A DNA stretch of 64,000 nucleotides from Chrysaora quinquecirrha (Eukaryota > Cnidaria > Scyphozoa > Semaeostomeae > Pelagiidae). Made by a program: the position numbers and the translations under genes. Shown in pieces: positions 1-11,365 of this stretch. Position 1 is the stretch's first letter; each line of letters begins with the position of its first letter. The notes below the pieces were generated by a model. The model ran no database searches. It saw nothing but the letters and a program-made list of their open reading frames with translations, and was not told the DNA's origin. The stretch is taken from the NCBI GenBank assembly GCA_014526335.1, contig JACTAT010000042.1, positions 445,541 to 509,540 on the forward strand. Direction: 5' to 3'.

Positions 1-990
1 AGATATAAATCCTGGAAAAAAATAAGATGAACACCGATAAGATTAAGATATGTTCAGGATCGGAGCGGGTGTAAAAAATATGATTTCATAACGTCTTGGC
101 AGAAAATACAACCTTGCTGTCGACCCGTTATGAGATCGCATCAATGTTTCAATGAAGGGACAAAAATATGGAGGAGAAGGAGAAAGAGGTGGATAAAAGG
201 AGGAGAACACAACGAAGAAGAAGAACAGAAAGTATGCTGCAGTAAGACATACATGGAAACGGTAGTGACACAGTGACACGTGATAATATCAAACTGAACC
301 TACTCATGCGGTCGTCAACGGGCGTTGTGAAACCCTCATCAAGATTGTAAGACGGCGCAAGCTGCGGTCCTTCGGTTATACGCCCAGACACCCAGCAACC
401 CTGTCGCAAAAACCCAACAGGATTATGTTTAAGGAAATAGGAACTGGGCTGCGCATGGACCAGGAGAACGGCAAAAAAATGTCACCGACTTATTGAGGAG
501 GGGAAAAGATGGCATAACTTAGTGAAGACTATAAAGACACCCCTACGGCCGCTTACGAAGGCTACAGAAAATTGAAGTAAAATAAGACGAAATACGGTGG
601 TGTTTGAAAGGCGAATCAACACTTCTCAACTGCATCCATTTCAGACACAGCATTTCAGCAAAAACCTTGTTAGCATCTGATCCCGCACTTAAAGCATCAC
701 TGAACCTCAGCTAAGACTTATATCTAAATGCACTGTTGCAGCTTCAAGCAGTTCGATTTGGGTCTTCTATATGGATGATGAGTGTATGACAGATGGACAA
801 TTGAAAAGATTGAAAGGTTCTTTCGATGGCTGGCTTTTTTGGAAGCGAAGCTTTAGAATAAGTAAACTGAATGGCAAATACGGCGACCAAAAATGATATA
901 CAGTGTTGAAATTGTATTTCAAGAACGACAAAGCAGTTTGATCCCAAAAAGAAACGACATAGCAGGAGAAGATAAAATGATGTATTAAGC
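1..990. other. No gene identified; probable UBE4A intron
   Basis: I see no exon with good splice sites that matches a known family. UBE4A is transcribed leftward and its next exon must lie below 1781, so most or all of this stretch is probably its intron. Two minus-strand open frames (149-409 and 744-947) lack convincing protein composition. Confidence 0.4.
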
Positions 991-1144
991 GTTGGTAGCT
1001 AGAATCTCAGTAGTAGGTAGGTAAACTATTCGAAACCTCAACCCTGGCTATGGCGCTACAGTAGCTGGGGCTTGAACCCCGACCTCCCTGAGCTTCTGAC
1101 ACCATGAGCCAGCGGCATTATACTACGACGCCACAGCACCTCCG
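991..1144 (-). repeat. tRNA-derived SINE, copy 1
   Basis: Read on the minus strand this has a tRNA-like start resembling an A box (TGGCGTCGTAGTATAATGC) and, about 45 bases on, a good B box (GGGTTCAAGCC). A clearly related copy in the same orientation lies at 48803-48944. Both continue past the tRNA-like part with the same tail ending in CTACTACTGAGAT. This is the structure of a polymerase-III SINE. It is not a functional tRNA, since no acceptor stem can be drawn. Confidence 0.6.
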
Positions 1145-1156
1145 CAGGCTTTCAAG

Positions 1157-1475
1157 ACGTTTCGACTAACCTCCGATTCACCCAACTTCATTTTCGCCCA
1201 ATCTGCTAAGAGCTTTCGCCCAACCCATCGTGGTCTCTTTGCACAACTTGAAATGACACAGATAAAACTTCTGTCCTGCAGTTTGTCAATTATTTGATTG
1301 ATAACATTGGGGATTCTGCCTCCAAGCCCCGGATTTCCACACTTTTACTATTAAAATGATAAAACAAGTGATAAGTAGCAATTAATTTAGTTGGGCGAAT
1401 GACAAAGAAGGGCGAAAAGACGAGCTTGGGCGAAAAGGAAGTTGGGCGAACGGAGGTTGGGCGAATCGACCTGAT
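1157..1475. mobile_element. Inverted-repeat element with iterated TTCGCCCAA word
   Basis: The left end (1157-1200) and right end (about 1415-1475) are inverted copies built from the word TTCGCCCAA or its complement TTGGGCGAA, present several times per end. The middle contains an AT-rich stretch ending in GATAAAACAAGTGATA. A second, partial copy in opposite orientation lies at 33110-33300 and shares the words and the TTATCACTTGTTTTATCA block. No coding capacity, so a non-autonomous (MITE-like) element. Confidence 0.6.
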
Positions 1476-1780
1476 ACCCACAGCACCATAGAAGCTTAAT
1501 CTATTAATCATTTCGAAATCATGTTCAAATTCGACATTTAAATGAATAAAACGAAAAGCCTCATGAAGACCATCAAAACGAATAACTCGATTGTGTGGAA
1601 ATGGGCTAGAAAATCCAACTTTGACTGGTATAAATAATGGAAAATGTCAGGGGAAGACAGCGGACTAAAGTTTGGAATGCATGTGTCACTATGCTATGAT
1701 GTTGTTGAAATCACCGTAGGAATACATGGAGGTACTATCGAGAGAGAGGTTGATGAAGCTAGCATGAGTATATAGCTTAC

Positions 1781-4264
1781 CCTGAGTTTTCTGTTGAATA
1801 TACTTTCTTGTTCATGTAGTCTTCTCAGTGAATGAGCAAGATATTTGATAAGATGTGTTTCTTCGGCTGATGATACAACATCTGCTAGCAAAGTCTTCTG
1901 TCCATATGATACAACTGTATGTTTTTGGGTCAATGAAAGTCTCTCCATTATAGCCTGAATTAACAATTTATTAATAAGTCTCTATCAACTCTGTGGACTA
2001 TGAAACAGTAAGACTCTAAGACCCCATTTACACGATCAAAAATGGACCGGATCTAAAGTGGAGCCAATCTACTTTGGTACGGATAGACCTCGTTTACACT
2101 CAGTTCGTAGATCCGATCAACTTTCGGTCTGTGAACCGACCTACTTTTGGATCGCTTTGAAAAGCGTTCCAGTTTAGATCCGATCTACTTTTGCATCGTG
2201 TAAACAAACTGGCTCTCTTCGAAAACATTATAATGAACTACTATAGAAATATTCAGTAACCACACATGCGTCAATTGCTAGACCAAAAAGTGGATTGGAT
2301 CCATGCCCTGTACCAAAACTAGAACTTCTGGATCCGATCCACTTTAAGTCCGATCCACTTTATCTTGTGTAAATGTAGCCTAAACATATGGCTAAACAAG
2401 GAGACTTGTCGCGTACGACGCTGTTTTTCGGCTGTCTCCCAGGGTGGCTAAACATGTGAGTGACAAGCGAGCAACATGTCCCTCGAGTCATTTGCATGTC
2501 TCAGAGACAAGAAATAGAAACATTTCGGTGTCTCTCGCTAGAAATTTTGTTGCACCCTAAGTTTCTGAGGTGGCTAAACTAGGAGACACCGACGACACAT
2601 CAATATCGCGTGCAACATGTCTCCTAGTTTAGCCAGGCCTTAACAGCTGAGGTATTTAAACAAAAGAACAACAAGAATATGAACGATTGAACTCTTGAAG
2701 CCTCATTTAATAAAATTATCAGAAACTTAGACCTTGAAGTCAGCAAGAAGAATGCTTGCTACCTGGTTCAGATTATCAGCATCTAGCATCAACATGGATT
2801 TCTTTTCTTTTAATTCTTTATGCAATCCTTTTAGCAAAACACAGTCAGGTAGAGGTAAACCATGTCCTCTCCAGCCACTCTGCTTTTTGTCTAAAGAAAT
2901 TCAATAAAAAACAAAAGGTATTCAAATTGCTTAACAATAATGAATTTAAAAGACCTTCAAATGAAATGCTCCAACGAAATTTGTCATAAGAGTATATTTT
3001 CACTCAATCAAACACAACAGGTTGATATAATTTAAGATTCAAGATCCAAGATTCAAGACCAAAGATTCAAGATCTAAGATCCATGAAATTAAGATCAGAG
3101 ATATTAAGATTCGAGATATTGAGATCCAAGATGTTTTAGATCTGGGAAGTTAGGATCCCAGGAATTAAGATCCAATAAATTAAGATCCAAGATATGAAGA
3201 TCTGAGAAATTACAATCCAAGATACTAAGAGCTGATAAATTAATATCTGAGATATATATTAAGATCTGTGATATTGAGATAAAAAAAATTAAGATCCAAG
3301 AAATTAAGATCCAAGATATTAAGGTCTGAGATATTGAGATGAATTGTACGACCAAAACGGTGACCAAAAACATTTTGTAAAAAGAACGACAAAGCAATTT
3401 ATTCAACGGCAGAGCAGCTTAATCATATTTTCTTCTTTATCACAAATCCAGTAGTGACAAATCCATTAAAATATTCAAAATAAATTAAATGGCTTGGTCA
3501 TGTATTAAAGAATGAAAAAAAATTGACTTAGATATTACATGTCAATTTTTTCTTGGAATCTGTGTTTATTTTATTTCTTTGATCTGGGACAAATCTGTGG
3601 CCAGCTCAAAAGGCTAAGTGTTACAACTAAATGAATGCTTTCTATCAACTCCTTGTATCAATCAAGTATATTACTCAATCCCAAAATCTGGTTGAATAAC
3701 ATCAAAAGTTGCACTGAACGCAATTTTGGTGCCACAAATTTTAGAAATTGAGAGCCAACAAATTTTGAGCTTCCTTTGGATCCAACCTTTGCAATAAATA
3801 AGAAAGAAACCACATTTCTCATTGCCCGATGATGGGAAACGGATCTCTCCCAAAACGTTGCCCTACTTAATATCAAAGGCTTGTCATGATAAGTGGTGAC
3901 TATCATGTCTAATACAGTGTCAGAAACAGCCTTGATAAGTTTGAATATATCTGCTCCCATCAAGACCTACCTGGATTTACAGTAAACAGAAACATTCTTT
4001 GTAAAAATCATTGACCAATATCCCATCTGGAGATTTCTTCACCTCTTCCAGGCTGCTTTCTTTAACTGTATTGGGCTTTTCATGTGCTTTTTCAACATGT
4101 TTAGTGTTTTTAGTAGAACCATGATCTTTTGGAGAATCAGAATCTGTTTTGGTTGATTGAATGTAATCTTTAGCATGTTCAATGCTTGGAAAAAGTGCTA
4201 CAAATGGATTCTTGGATAATTCTTCTTCCATTTGGTGTAAGCTGTTATCTTTTTCTATTGCCAT
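1781..4264 (-). CDS. UBE4A: Ubiquitin conjugation factor E4 A (UBE4A), 5' exons, partial
   Basis: UBE4A is a U-box E3/E4 ligase that extends ubiquitin chains; the U-box is at the C-terminus, which lies outside this window. Three exons are seen. Exon 1 starts at the ATG at 4264 and runs to about 3979; it carries the family's N-terminal NPF-ALF-S motif (NPFVALFPSIEHAKDYIQ) then a charged linker. An exon at 2763-2890 (acceptor TTTCTTTAG, donor CAG/GTAGCA) encodes a segment ending MLMLDADNLNQ. An exon at 1781-1954 (donor AGG/GTAAGC) continues in phase with AIMERLSLTQ and ETHLIKYLAHSLRR, the pattern of vertebrate UBE4A around residues 110-170. The identity is from remembered family sequence. The link from exon 1 to 2890 is not phase-consistent with the best-looking donor at 3979, so a small exon or an atypical donor is missing. 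The rest of the protein (most of about 1,000 residues) lies to the left. Confidence 0.7.
2024..2376. mobile_element. Inverted-repeat element with iterated GATCCGATC word
   Basis: The ends are inverted copies (ATTTACACGATC at the left, CTTGTGTAAAT at the right). Inside, GATCCGATC(T/C)ACTTT or its complement recurs at least six times. It lies in the UBE4A intron between the exons at 1781-1954 and 2763-2890 and has no reading frame. Confidence 0.6.
2390..2643. mobile_element. Inverted-repeat element with GGAGACA / ACATGTC words, copy 1
   Basis: Starts near GGCTAAACAAGGAGACTTG and ends near ACATGTCTCCTAGTTTAGCC, an imperfect terminal inverted repeat. The words GAGACA and CATGTC recur inside. A second copy with the same order of blocks lies at 47455-47745. 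Confidence 0.65.
3020..3345. repeat. Degenerate AAGATCCNAGANATT minisatellite
   Basis: Roughly 15-base units of the type AAGATCCAAGATATT, highly degenerate, preceded by the leader ATATAATTTAAGATTCAAGATCC. The same leader and unit form the two inverted arms of the nested element at 30402-31247. Only one arm is present here, so this is a solo or decayed copy. The open frame across it is a by-product of the unit length. Confidence 0.6.
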
Positions 4265-4769
4265 TCTTCTGAAGGGTTAGGTTTATACCCTTAGCCCTGA
4301 AAGAAATTTAACATTTGATCACACAATATACATATTCTTATAACTACTGCTATAACATGTCATTTAGACCAATGAGCAGGATACTTTATGAAGCAGACAA
4401 ATGTTAACAAAACAGGTTTTTGAAAGAGTGTAAGTTTTCATATCAAACAAGTTTATACCGGTTTTCAAAACAACTGCAGGCATGAATACATGTGAAGGAA
4501 AATGGACATTCCAGTCTTTGTAATATGAAAATAGGTTGCGTGCAGCATTTAGGACGCCTAAATCAGACTGCGTGCAATGGCATGTGGTATAAAAGCGCTG
4601 ATTTTTTCCATTAACTGACATAATATAAGATTTTCATGTTAATTAACTGCTGCTTTCATAAAGTCCTTCCAGGCAGAGAAATCGTAAATACAGTAGACAG
4701 CTCAGGCAGCCCTAATCTTTTGAAAAAATCTTTAAAAACAAGTGATTTAACCTTTGACTCTTGTTCAGT

Positions 4770-4965
4770 TACCGTATTTCCTCTAAATTAGCGTGACCCT
4801 CCTTTAAGCGCTGCCCTCTAAAAAGGGTCACACCTGAGATTGATTCAGCAAAATAATTGCTGCCCTCCAATAAGCACCACCCTCCAATAAGTGCTGGTTG
4901 AGCAAAATAAGCATTAATGCGCTTATTAGGCAATAAGGTATAGGGGCGAAAGACTAATCTACCCA
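4770..4965. repeat. Element with iterated CCTCYAATAAGCRC word
   Basis: Variants of CCTCCAATAAGCACCA recur four to five times, starting with TTACCGTATTTCCTCTAA. A similar start (CCGTATTCTCTCTAATGAG) at 11978-12060 suggests a fragment of the same family there; 38395-38795 uses a related word. No coding potential. Confidence 0.5.
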
Positions 4966-5819
4966 TCTAGTAGCTGGTTCCCAGAGAAGTTTCTTTCAAC
5001 TAAATCCTAAATTACATGCCACAAAAAGCGTGATGCGAGCTGCGTTCTTGACACAAAAACAATGATTTCTCAAGGGTATGATCATGTGACCTGCATTGGG
5101 TATAATGCGCATGTGATCGCATGCCTCAAATTACAAAGACTGACATTCATTCATTTGTTAATCCTATACTAATTATTATAAGGAAGTTCATTTTGACTGC
5201 ACATATGAGTCCATTTACAAAACCATTACTTTAATGCAACAATACAAAAAATATTGAATATCTTTTTCTCTTTTTCAGCCAAAAGTGGGATAGGGCTCAA
5301 TCTTAGAGCTTTGAAAAAGATGGTTGAAGGCAGGTCACACACAGGCAGAAGAAAAAACATTTCAGGACTGAAATTGAAAGTGTAAGAATTTGATTGAATT
5401 TAATTAGATTTACTTGATTGGGTTCACTTTACTTGATTAAATTTCAAGATCACAGGACAGGACAGGGCAAGACAGGGTAGGGGCATCTAGTCTATTTCAT
5501 TTGGCCCTCTTACTCTAGATAGTTTTCTAATAAGAAAAGTTTTAGGCCTATGCCGATGGGACCGCCTGCTGGTGGTTTGTGGTGTTGTATTGGACCAAGG
5601 AAACACCGATATGGCACATCATTGTTGTTTAAAACGAGTCATATATTACTACGGTAAAATTTCACGTATATACTACCTCTAACTCCGCTGTTATTCAGTT
5701 TTCCTGATTGTTTGCTGCAGCAAACTTTCATACTTTTTCCCTGTATTTGCCATGTTCATGCTTCAAGTTATTACAAAAATGTTCAATTGAGTTGAATTGT
5801 TAGTACCAAGGACGATGAT
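4966..5819. other. Intergenic, nothing recognised
   Basis: Unique-looking AT-rich sequence upstream of UBE4A. I see no open frame with family similarity and no clear promoter motif. Confidence 0.4.
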
Positions 5820-5985
5820 GCCAGAATGAAAGGGACCCACTGAGGAGGGGTACTACGGGGTTTGCGGTGTTGCGGTATCGGGGGTAAAATATGCGCGGTA
5901 TTTCGGTATTGAAGGAAAAACCTGGCGGTATTGCGGTATTGAAATTTCACAGCGCGGTATTCGGTATTTAACGAACCTTGAAAGG
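5820..5985. repeat. GCGGTATT word repeat
   Basis: GCGGTATT, TCGGTATT and GCGGTATC recur about nine times in 150 bases between GGGTACTACGGGG and a decayed right end. The minus-strand open frame here reads the repeat and is not a gene. Confidence 0.5.
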
Positions 5986-6054
5986 AACAGCTAAGAGCCA
6001 TAGCAGAAGAAAAAACTTAAAGAGTAATTTGTGATATTTTTCTGTTTACTTCAT

Positions 6055-6180
6055 GACTTTACATTTCTGTTCCACGACGATACATTTTGGTTCCGTTTGT
6101 TTAGTTGATTTTACAATTTTTTTGCGCGATTTTACATTTTCGTTGCGCGATTTTGCATTTTGGTTCCACGACTTAACATC
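6055..6180. repeat. GGAACCAAAATG / TCGCGCAACG word repeat
   Basis: On the minus strand, blocks of the form AAAATGTAAAATCGCGCAA repeat about five times with changes. The lysine/asparagine-rich open frame across it is a reading of the repeat. Confidence 0.45.
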
Positions 6181-7612
6181 GATGCAGTAAGCTTGAAATG
6201 TGAAAAAGTGAGTGACGTTTTTGACTGACACTGTTTGCAGTGATGTGTACAGTTTATGCTTCAATGATGATTTCTTTATATCTTCCATGATTTTGGAATA
6301 TCTAAGGCTAGCACCCGGTGAGCCCTGCAAATAATGTACGCATCTTGATTTTAAGTCACTTGAATGAGCCCTGCAGATGTACCCTGTTCGGTGTGCACTT
6401 TATTAATCACAAGACGTTTGCAATCTTTGAGATCATACAGAAGTTGTTCTTTTAACTGATAAAACAGGCCAGGAATGAAATGTTAGCTACTAATCCTGTA
6501 TCGTGTTGTGAGTTCATGCAGCCAGTTGGCATTGCACTGAACTTGTTCGTGTTGTCTACATTTGCGATCTCCAAGTTAACTCAAGAAGAATTATTACTAA
6601 AATGCAAGAATGCGTCTTTTCTTGAGCAACTAGCAGGGGCGCACATCTAGAATATTTTTTGGGGACGTAAACGTAGATGGGCCAGACTAAGATTTTGGGA
6701 ACCGTCTGGGCCTCTTTAGATGTCCAATTGCCAATGACTTGTCGGGGGGTAGATTTTGCAAAATATATTTGAAGGGGAAGTTAATGAAAAGGTAAAGATG
6801 TATATAGAACAATGTGGTAAACACTACAGCAACAGTCTAACTGCACCGTTAAACAATTTCAGTGACTGTCATCTTTACTATATGTTCTTCAGATTCTGGA
6901 GCCCCTTTGCTCGCGGGGTTATTGTCCCAATCTACCTCCCTTGCTAGGCCACTCACTGTTTGAAAGGGGTCTGGAACTTCATATCCTCGTAATGATATTA
7001 AACGAGTCGCTGACCAACAAATCTGCCATATTCCAGAAAAATATAGCGCAGTCCTAGACCTCTTTTAAAAGGATTTTTGCTGGCTTATCGTAGATAAAAC
7101 AAACCATTATTTCTTTATTTCTATGATTTTTTCCACACATTATTTAAACTATTGTGTAGCTTATTCTTTTTAATTCATCTAATTAATACACAAAATTAAT
7201 CAGCAGAAATCAGCATTAGTACACATAAAACGAGTTGTGGGTCCTCTCTTTTAGGATTTGTGGTCATCTTCACTGCATAGATTTAGCGTCCGAACAATCT
7301 TCGTCTCCATGAAGATCTTCTTCTTATAACCGATAATCTTCGTCTCCATGAAGATCTTCTTCTTATAACTTATACTGGTGTTTTCTAAATTTTGTTCAAA
7401 AGTTCTGATCAGTTGGGGTGAAAAAGTTCATGCCAAGTCACTTTTTTCACATTAAAGGCCGTTAAAAATAGTCGAATTTTCCCTCAAAAAATCTGCAGTA
7501 CAACAGCTAGAAACTAATACGAATTCGTTACTAAAACCTTACTCTTGAAATTGTGAAGATGACAATCTGTCCATAATTCTTTTTCGGAAAAGTGTTTGAT
7601 CAACAAGATTCG
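6181..7612. other. Intergenic, nothing recognised beyond a short tandem duplication
   Basis: No gene seen. If the acidic secreted gene to the right has a third exon, it would have to lie here or further left, but I could not find one. Confidence 0.4.
7303..7369. repeat. Two-copy tandem duplication, about 35 bp
   Basis: The block ATCTTCGTCTCCATGAAG plus a following CTTCTTATAAC occurs twice in direct order, nearly identical. The high identity suggests a recent local duplication. Confidence 0.8.
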
Positions 7613-8216
7613 TCAGTTACCTGGTTGAACTTCATTTTCTATGTCTTCTTCAGGTGAAAATTCTTTGTCTGTTTCTTCATCATTTTGTATCTTCATTGCA
7701 TCTCGGTCATCTTCTGGAGCCTCCAATTCAATTTCATCTTCATCAACAATTTTTTCTTTGCTTGCTATATCTGCCATTTCATTATCTCCAGCAGTTTTCT
7801 CTCCTGTCAAAATAAAAAACAGACAATGCGAGTGGTGAAAAAACTTTACACAGCTGATGAACATCAGAAATTTTTCTCGATAGAATCCAGGACGGTAACT
7901 CTTGAAATAGCAGTGTTGCATTCGTCTTAGATTATCGAGAAAATAAAAATTGAATGCTTGTTTCAAAATCCAGCATCAGTTTAAATCAAAATAAATTATT
8001 TCATGCGAATTGCATTTTGTTACCTTTCTTCAAGGGTATACATTGAATCATAATGAATTGCTAAAGAAAACAAGCTTGCCTATGTATGAAGGTTAGCATC
8101 AGGTAGCAAGATAGATGTACCTCATAAACTGAGTTTACGAAACATTAATACTTACCAAAGATACAGATAACTGTTCCAAGTTGAAGCAAAATTGCCAAGA
8201 TTAGACCGGCCTTCAT
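7613..8216 (-). CDS. Small secreted acidic protein (two exons), function unknown
   Basis: Exon 1 (8156-8216) encodes a textbook signal peptide, MKAGLILAILLQLGTVICIF, and ends G/GTAAGT in phase 1. Exon 2 (7613-7803) follows the acceptor TTTTGACAG and joins in phase, giving an 83-residue precursor. The part after the signal peptide is extremely acidic (runs such as DEDEIELEAPEDDRD) with no cysteine. Exon 2 ends at a TGA at 7613-7615, but a possible donor CAG/GTAACT at 7621, also phase 1, would turn this into a pro-region followed by an unseen exon. The neighbouring Cys-rich gene uses the same phase-1 layout. I do not recognise a family; it could be an acidic matrix-type peptide or the pro-part of a peptide precursor. 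Confidence 0.6.
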
Positions 8217-8804
8217 CGTTTTGGCAGCTAGTGTTCCTGCGAATCTTCACCCAATGGCTGTCCAAAGACTGTACGAGTAACTTATGCCTGGCTTTCCAGA
8301 AATTCTCCCTTTTTATGTCGAATTGTAGTCCCCCGGGGTAAGGAATCTTTCACCCATGAGGGACTCAGAGTTGTGGATTTCGTCTTGTAAACAGACACCT
8401 CATTCCTTGTCCTGTTGGCTTGCACTGAATTTTGAAAAGACAGTTTATTGTTTTATTCCTAGCTTAATTAGCACGAGTTTTCCTTGACAGGACAGAAATC
8501 CCTTTGGAAATATCATAGCAAAGAGGCGTTACAGTATTCATTTTCAGCACGAATTTTTTGCTGGAAGATAGCACGAGAACCCGGAGAGCATTCAAGGGGA
8601 TTGATTCTCGTGTCCTTTCGCAGCAACATGTGATAGAGATTATGAACTCTCCTTTGGATGACCCCCTTGAGCTTTCAGCCAAACAACTGTATGGTAGTTG
8701 TTGTTGTTGTTTTTGCTGTTTGCAAAGAGTGGGACTCATGTAATAAGTCTAAGTGAGCACAAGGAAACAAGTAAAAGCGAAACACAGGGAAACAAGGACC
8801 CTTG

Positions 8805-10624
8805 TATAATATTCAATATTCAATATTCAATATTCAATATTTAACACCCTGCGAAGGGTCTAGTAGTTTACAATATACATATAATATTATTGCTAATATT
8901 TATATGTTATTGATACACTACATTTGCGAAAATAAACTAATTTAATTTCTAGAATATTTGAATTTGGGACTTCAGTTATCTATTTTCAAATACAAGCAAA
9001 TATTATTGATCTGTTTGTTCTAATTAAGATAATCGTTTTAAGTCTACAATTACAATCTCTATCATAACTTCTAATAAATTACTCGATCTAAAAATTTCGA
9101 GCTCGATTTAGCTTATTTGAGTCTTTTTCATGCGTCCTTGTTCACTGTCAAATATGAATTTAGCAAATGTTTTCAATTTCATACTATCGTTTGATTTCAA
9201 TATCCATTTTAATATTTCCAAATTATCTTTTTCTGTGTCTTTGTTTCCCCTACCAACGTCTACGTCTATTCTCTTAAAACACTGAAATCTTAAGTATTCA
9301 TTAAATTCACAATTAAAGATAAAATGTAATTCATCGTCTATTTTTTCTCCATTATTTGTGCAGAAATCACAGAATCTCAATTCTCTATCTAATTTGCCAT
9401 TTTTGTGGCATATCTGCCTGTTTCTATTTTAAGTTTATGTGCGCTGATTAATAAGCGTGTCAAGACTGTCAAGGCTGATCTATGTTGTCGACAGTTAACT
9501 AAAGTTAGATAATTTTCTAATTTAGGTTTTTCTTTAATACTTCTATATAGTGATAATTTTTTGTTTTTTGATATGTCGTTGTTGAAATTATTCTTAAATT
9601 TTTCAATCAAATTATCTTTTACTCCCTTTGTGATAATTTTATTATTTTTTCTAGTCACTCGTTTGTGATCATAAGTGTTATTACTAAGCTTAACCTGCAA
9701 TTCTTGAATATCAAAGGTAGTTTCATTAAAGATATCTGATACATATGTAAACCAGTTCTTATTTACTTTAAATTGCTTATTTAGATTAAGTGTTGCCTTT
9801 AATAGCTCATTTTTATTTTGCCGAATGTAATCATAGTATTTAATTGCATTATTTTTCATTTCTAATTGCAATGGGTACAATCCTAGTTCACCCAAAACAG
9901 CTAAATTTGTTGATTTCCTGTGTACACCAAGAATATGTTTTGCAAAGCCTATTTGTACCAGTTCGATCTTATTGCAAGGTTTAGATTGATAGCCCCAAAG
10001 CTCTGAACCGTAAAGTAGTATTGGCTTTATGACAGCATTAAAGGTTGAAATCATATTACTTATTGACAAAGTATTTAAGGTAGACAGTTTATAAATAGAA
10101 TAAAGGGCTCTTTTTGCCTTATTTGCAAGATCTTCAATTGCAGTATAGAAATTACCGTTGCAATCTAACATGAAGCCTAAGTATTTCATTTCTTTTTTTA
10201 TTTTTATTTGCACTTTATCTACGGTTAACTTGTTTTTCCTGAGGACTTTTCCGCTTTTATTAAAAATCATGCCATAGGTTTTCTCCACATTTATCTTCAT
10301 TTTGTATTCTTTACAGTAGTTTTCAACAATATCTATGTTTTTCTGGAGGCCTTCTTTAGATTTAGAGATTAAAACAACATCATCTGCCCAGAACAGACAG
10401 GGTATGTTGAATTTACCAATACTTGGAGGGTTATTTTCGTTACACTTTAACAATAACGAACATAAGTGATTCATCTCTACATTGAACAAAAATGAACTTA
10501 AAGGGTCTCCTTGTTTAACACCCAGATTGAGCTCAAAAGAAGGGCCTAGTTTGCCGCCTATTATCATTTTACTGTATGTTTCTTTACTGTATAATATGCA
10601 ATATAATGAACTTGCGAGATGCAT
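8805..10624 (-). mobile_element. 5'-truncated CR1/L2-like LINE, reverse transcriptase C-terminal half
   Basis: The open frame 9389-10624 encodes the RT fingers/palm from motif B (GVKQGDPLSSFLF) through the catalytic palm motif, here FWADD where YADD is usual, then thumb (MKYLGFMLD) and the ILLYGSELWG signature. The upstream palm aspartate motif and any endonuclease are missing, so the copy is 5'-truncated near 10624. A one-base frameshift near 9405 moves the conserved C-terminal Cys/His segment (LRFCDFC, then HFIFNCEF) into the frame of 9108-9380. At the 3' end (8805-8840) are about four TTGAATA units rather than poly(A), typical of CR1-like elements. Inactive. Confidence 0.85.
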
Positions 10625-10915
10625 TGTTGGATGAAGTTATACAAACGCTAAATTCGATGCCGTCAAACATGTAAATTTTTGTCGAACATTTCATCAAATA
10701 TAAGGAAAAACTGTAAATCCATAAATATATTATAGCACTAATGACACGTCTCAAGGAAATAACCAAAGGAAGATGTCACTTTTCCTAGAGACAACAATAT
10801 CCATCGTGAGTATTATGTAACAATGCTAGAAATTTCTTGGTCGATCATTTTTCCTACTATATATTGTAGTTTTCTCCTTTCCTCCGCTTTTTCACATTTT
10901 CTCGCCCTTCTCGCG

Positions 10916-11365
10916 GCTCGGGGGGGGGGGTATCTAAGCCTAGTTTTGGACGGGGACGTGCCATTTCAGTCCAAAATTTGGACCCATAATTCCGCCCACG
11001 TCTGAAAAATTGTGACTCATAACTCCGCAAACATGATAAATGATTTGCCCAATATTCCGCAAGGCAAAGAACATTTTCAGATAACAAATCATCTGATTGA
11101 TGAAGCAAGTAATGTTTTAAGGACAATCTTGCTGATAGTCCGAACTGATAACTCTTTGGACTTAGTCCAAAGAGTTATCAGTTCGGACTGCACATTTTGT
11201 AAATGCTAAGCTTAATTCTTCAAAATTTCTCCAGATTAGTACCAATAATTCTGCATGTTTCCTCAAATGGTACCCATAACTCCGCACGTACTTCTAACAA
11301 CGATATCGATAATTCCGCACTTCTTAGAAAAAAGATACCCCTAAATAATTGCACGTCCCCGTATC
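10916..11365. mobile_element. Inverted-repeat element with iterated ATAATTCCGCA word
   Basis: Left end GGGGACGTGCC, right end GCACGTCCCC, giving an inverted pair flanked by G-rich and C-rich runs. Inside, ATAAYTCCGCAC-type words recur six times in direct orientation (near 10987, 11018, 11052, 11246, 11277, 11311). A near-perfect palindrome sits at its centre (listed separately). No protein coding. Confidence 0.6.
11137..11189. repeat. Perfect 26-bp hairpin with one-base spacer
   Basis: The arm at 11137-11162 (AGTCCGAACTGATAAC...) is the exact reverse complement of 11164-11189, with a single T between. Such perfection in a decayed repeat context implies very recent origin or constraint. Confidence 0.9.

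Noticed and set aside
3104..3406. Minus-strand frame with a similar DLN/ISW pattern
   Set aside because: Same minisatellite family, degenerate copy.
3658..3963. 101-codon minus-strand frame next to UBE4A exon 1
   Set aside because: Frame differs from exon 1 and no convincing acceptor or family; possibly intronic chance frame.
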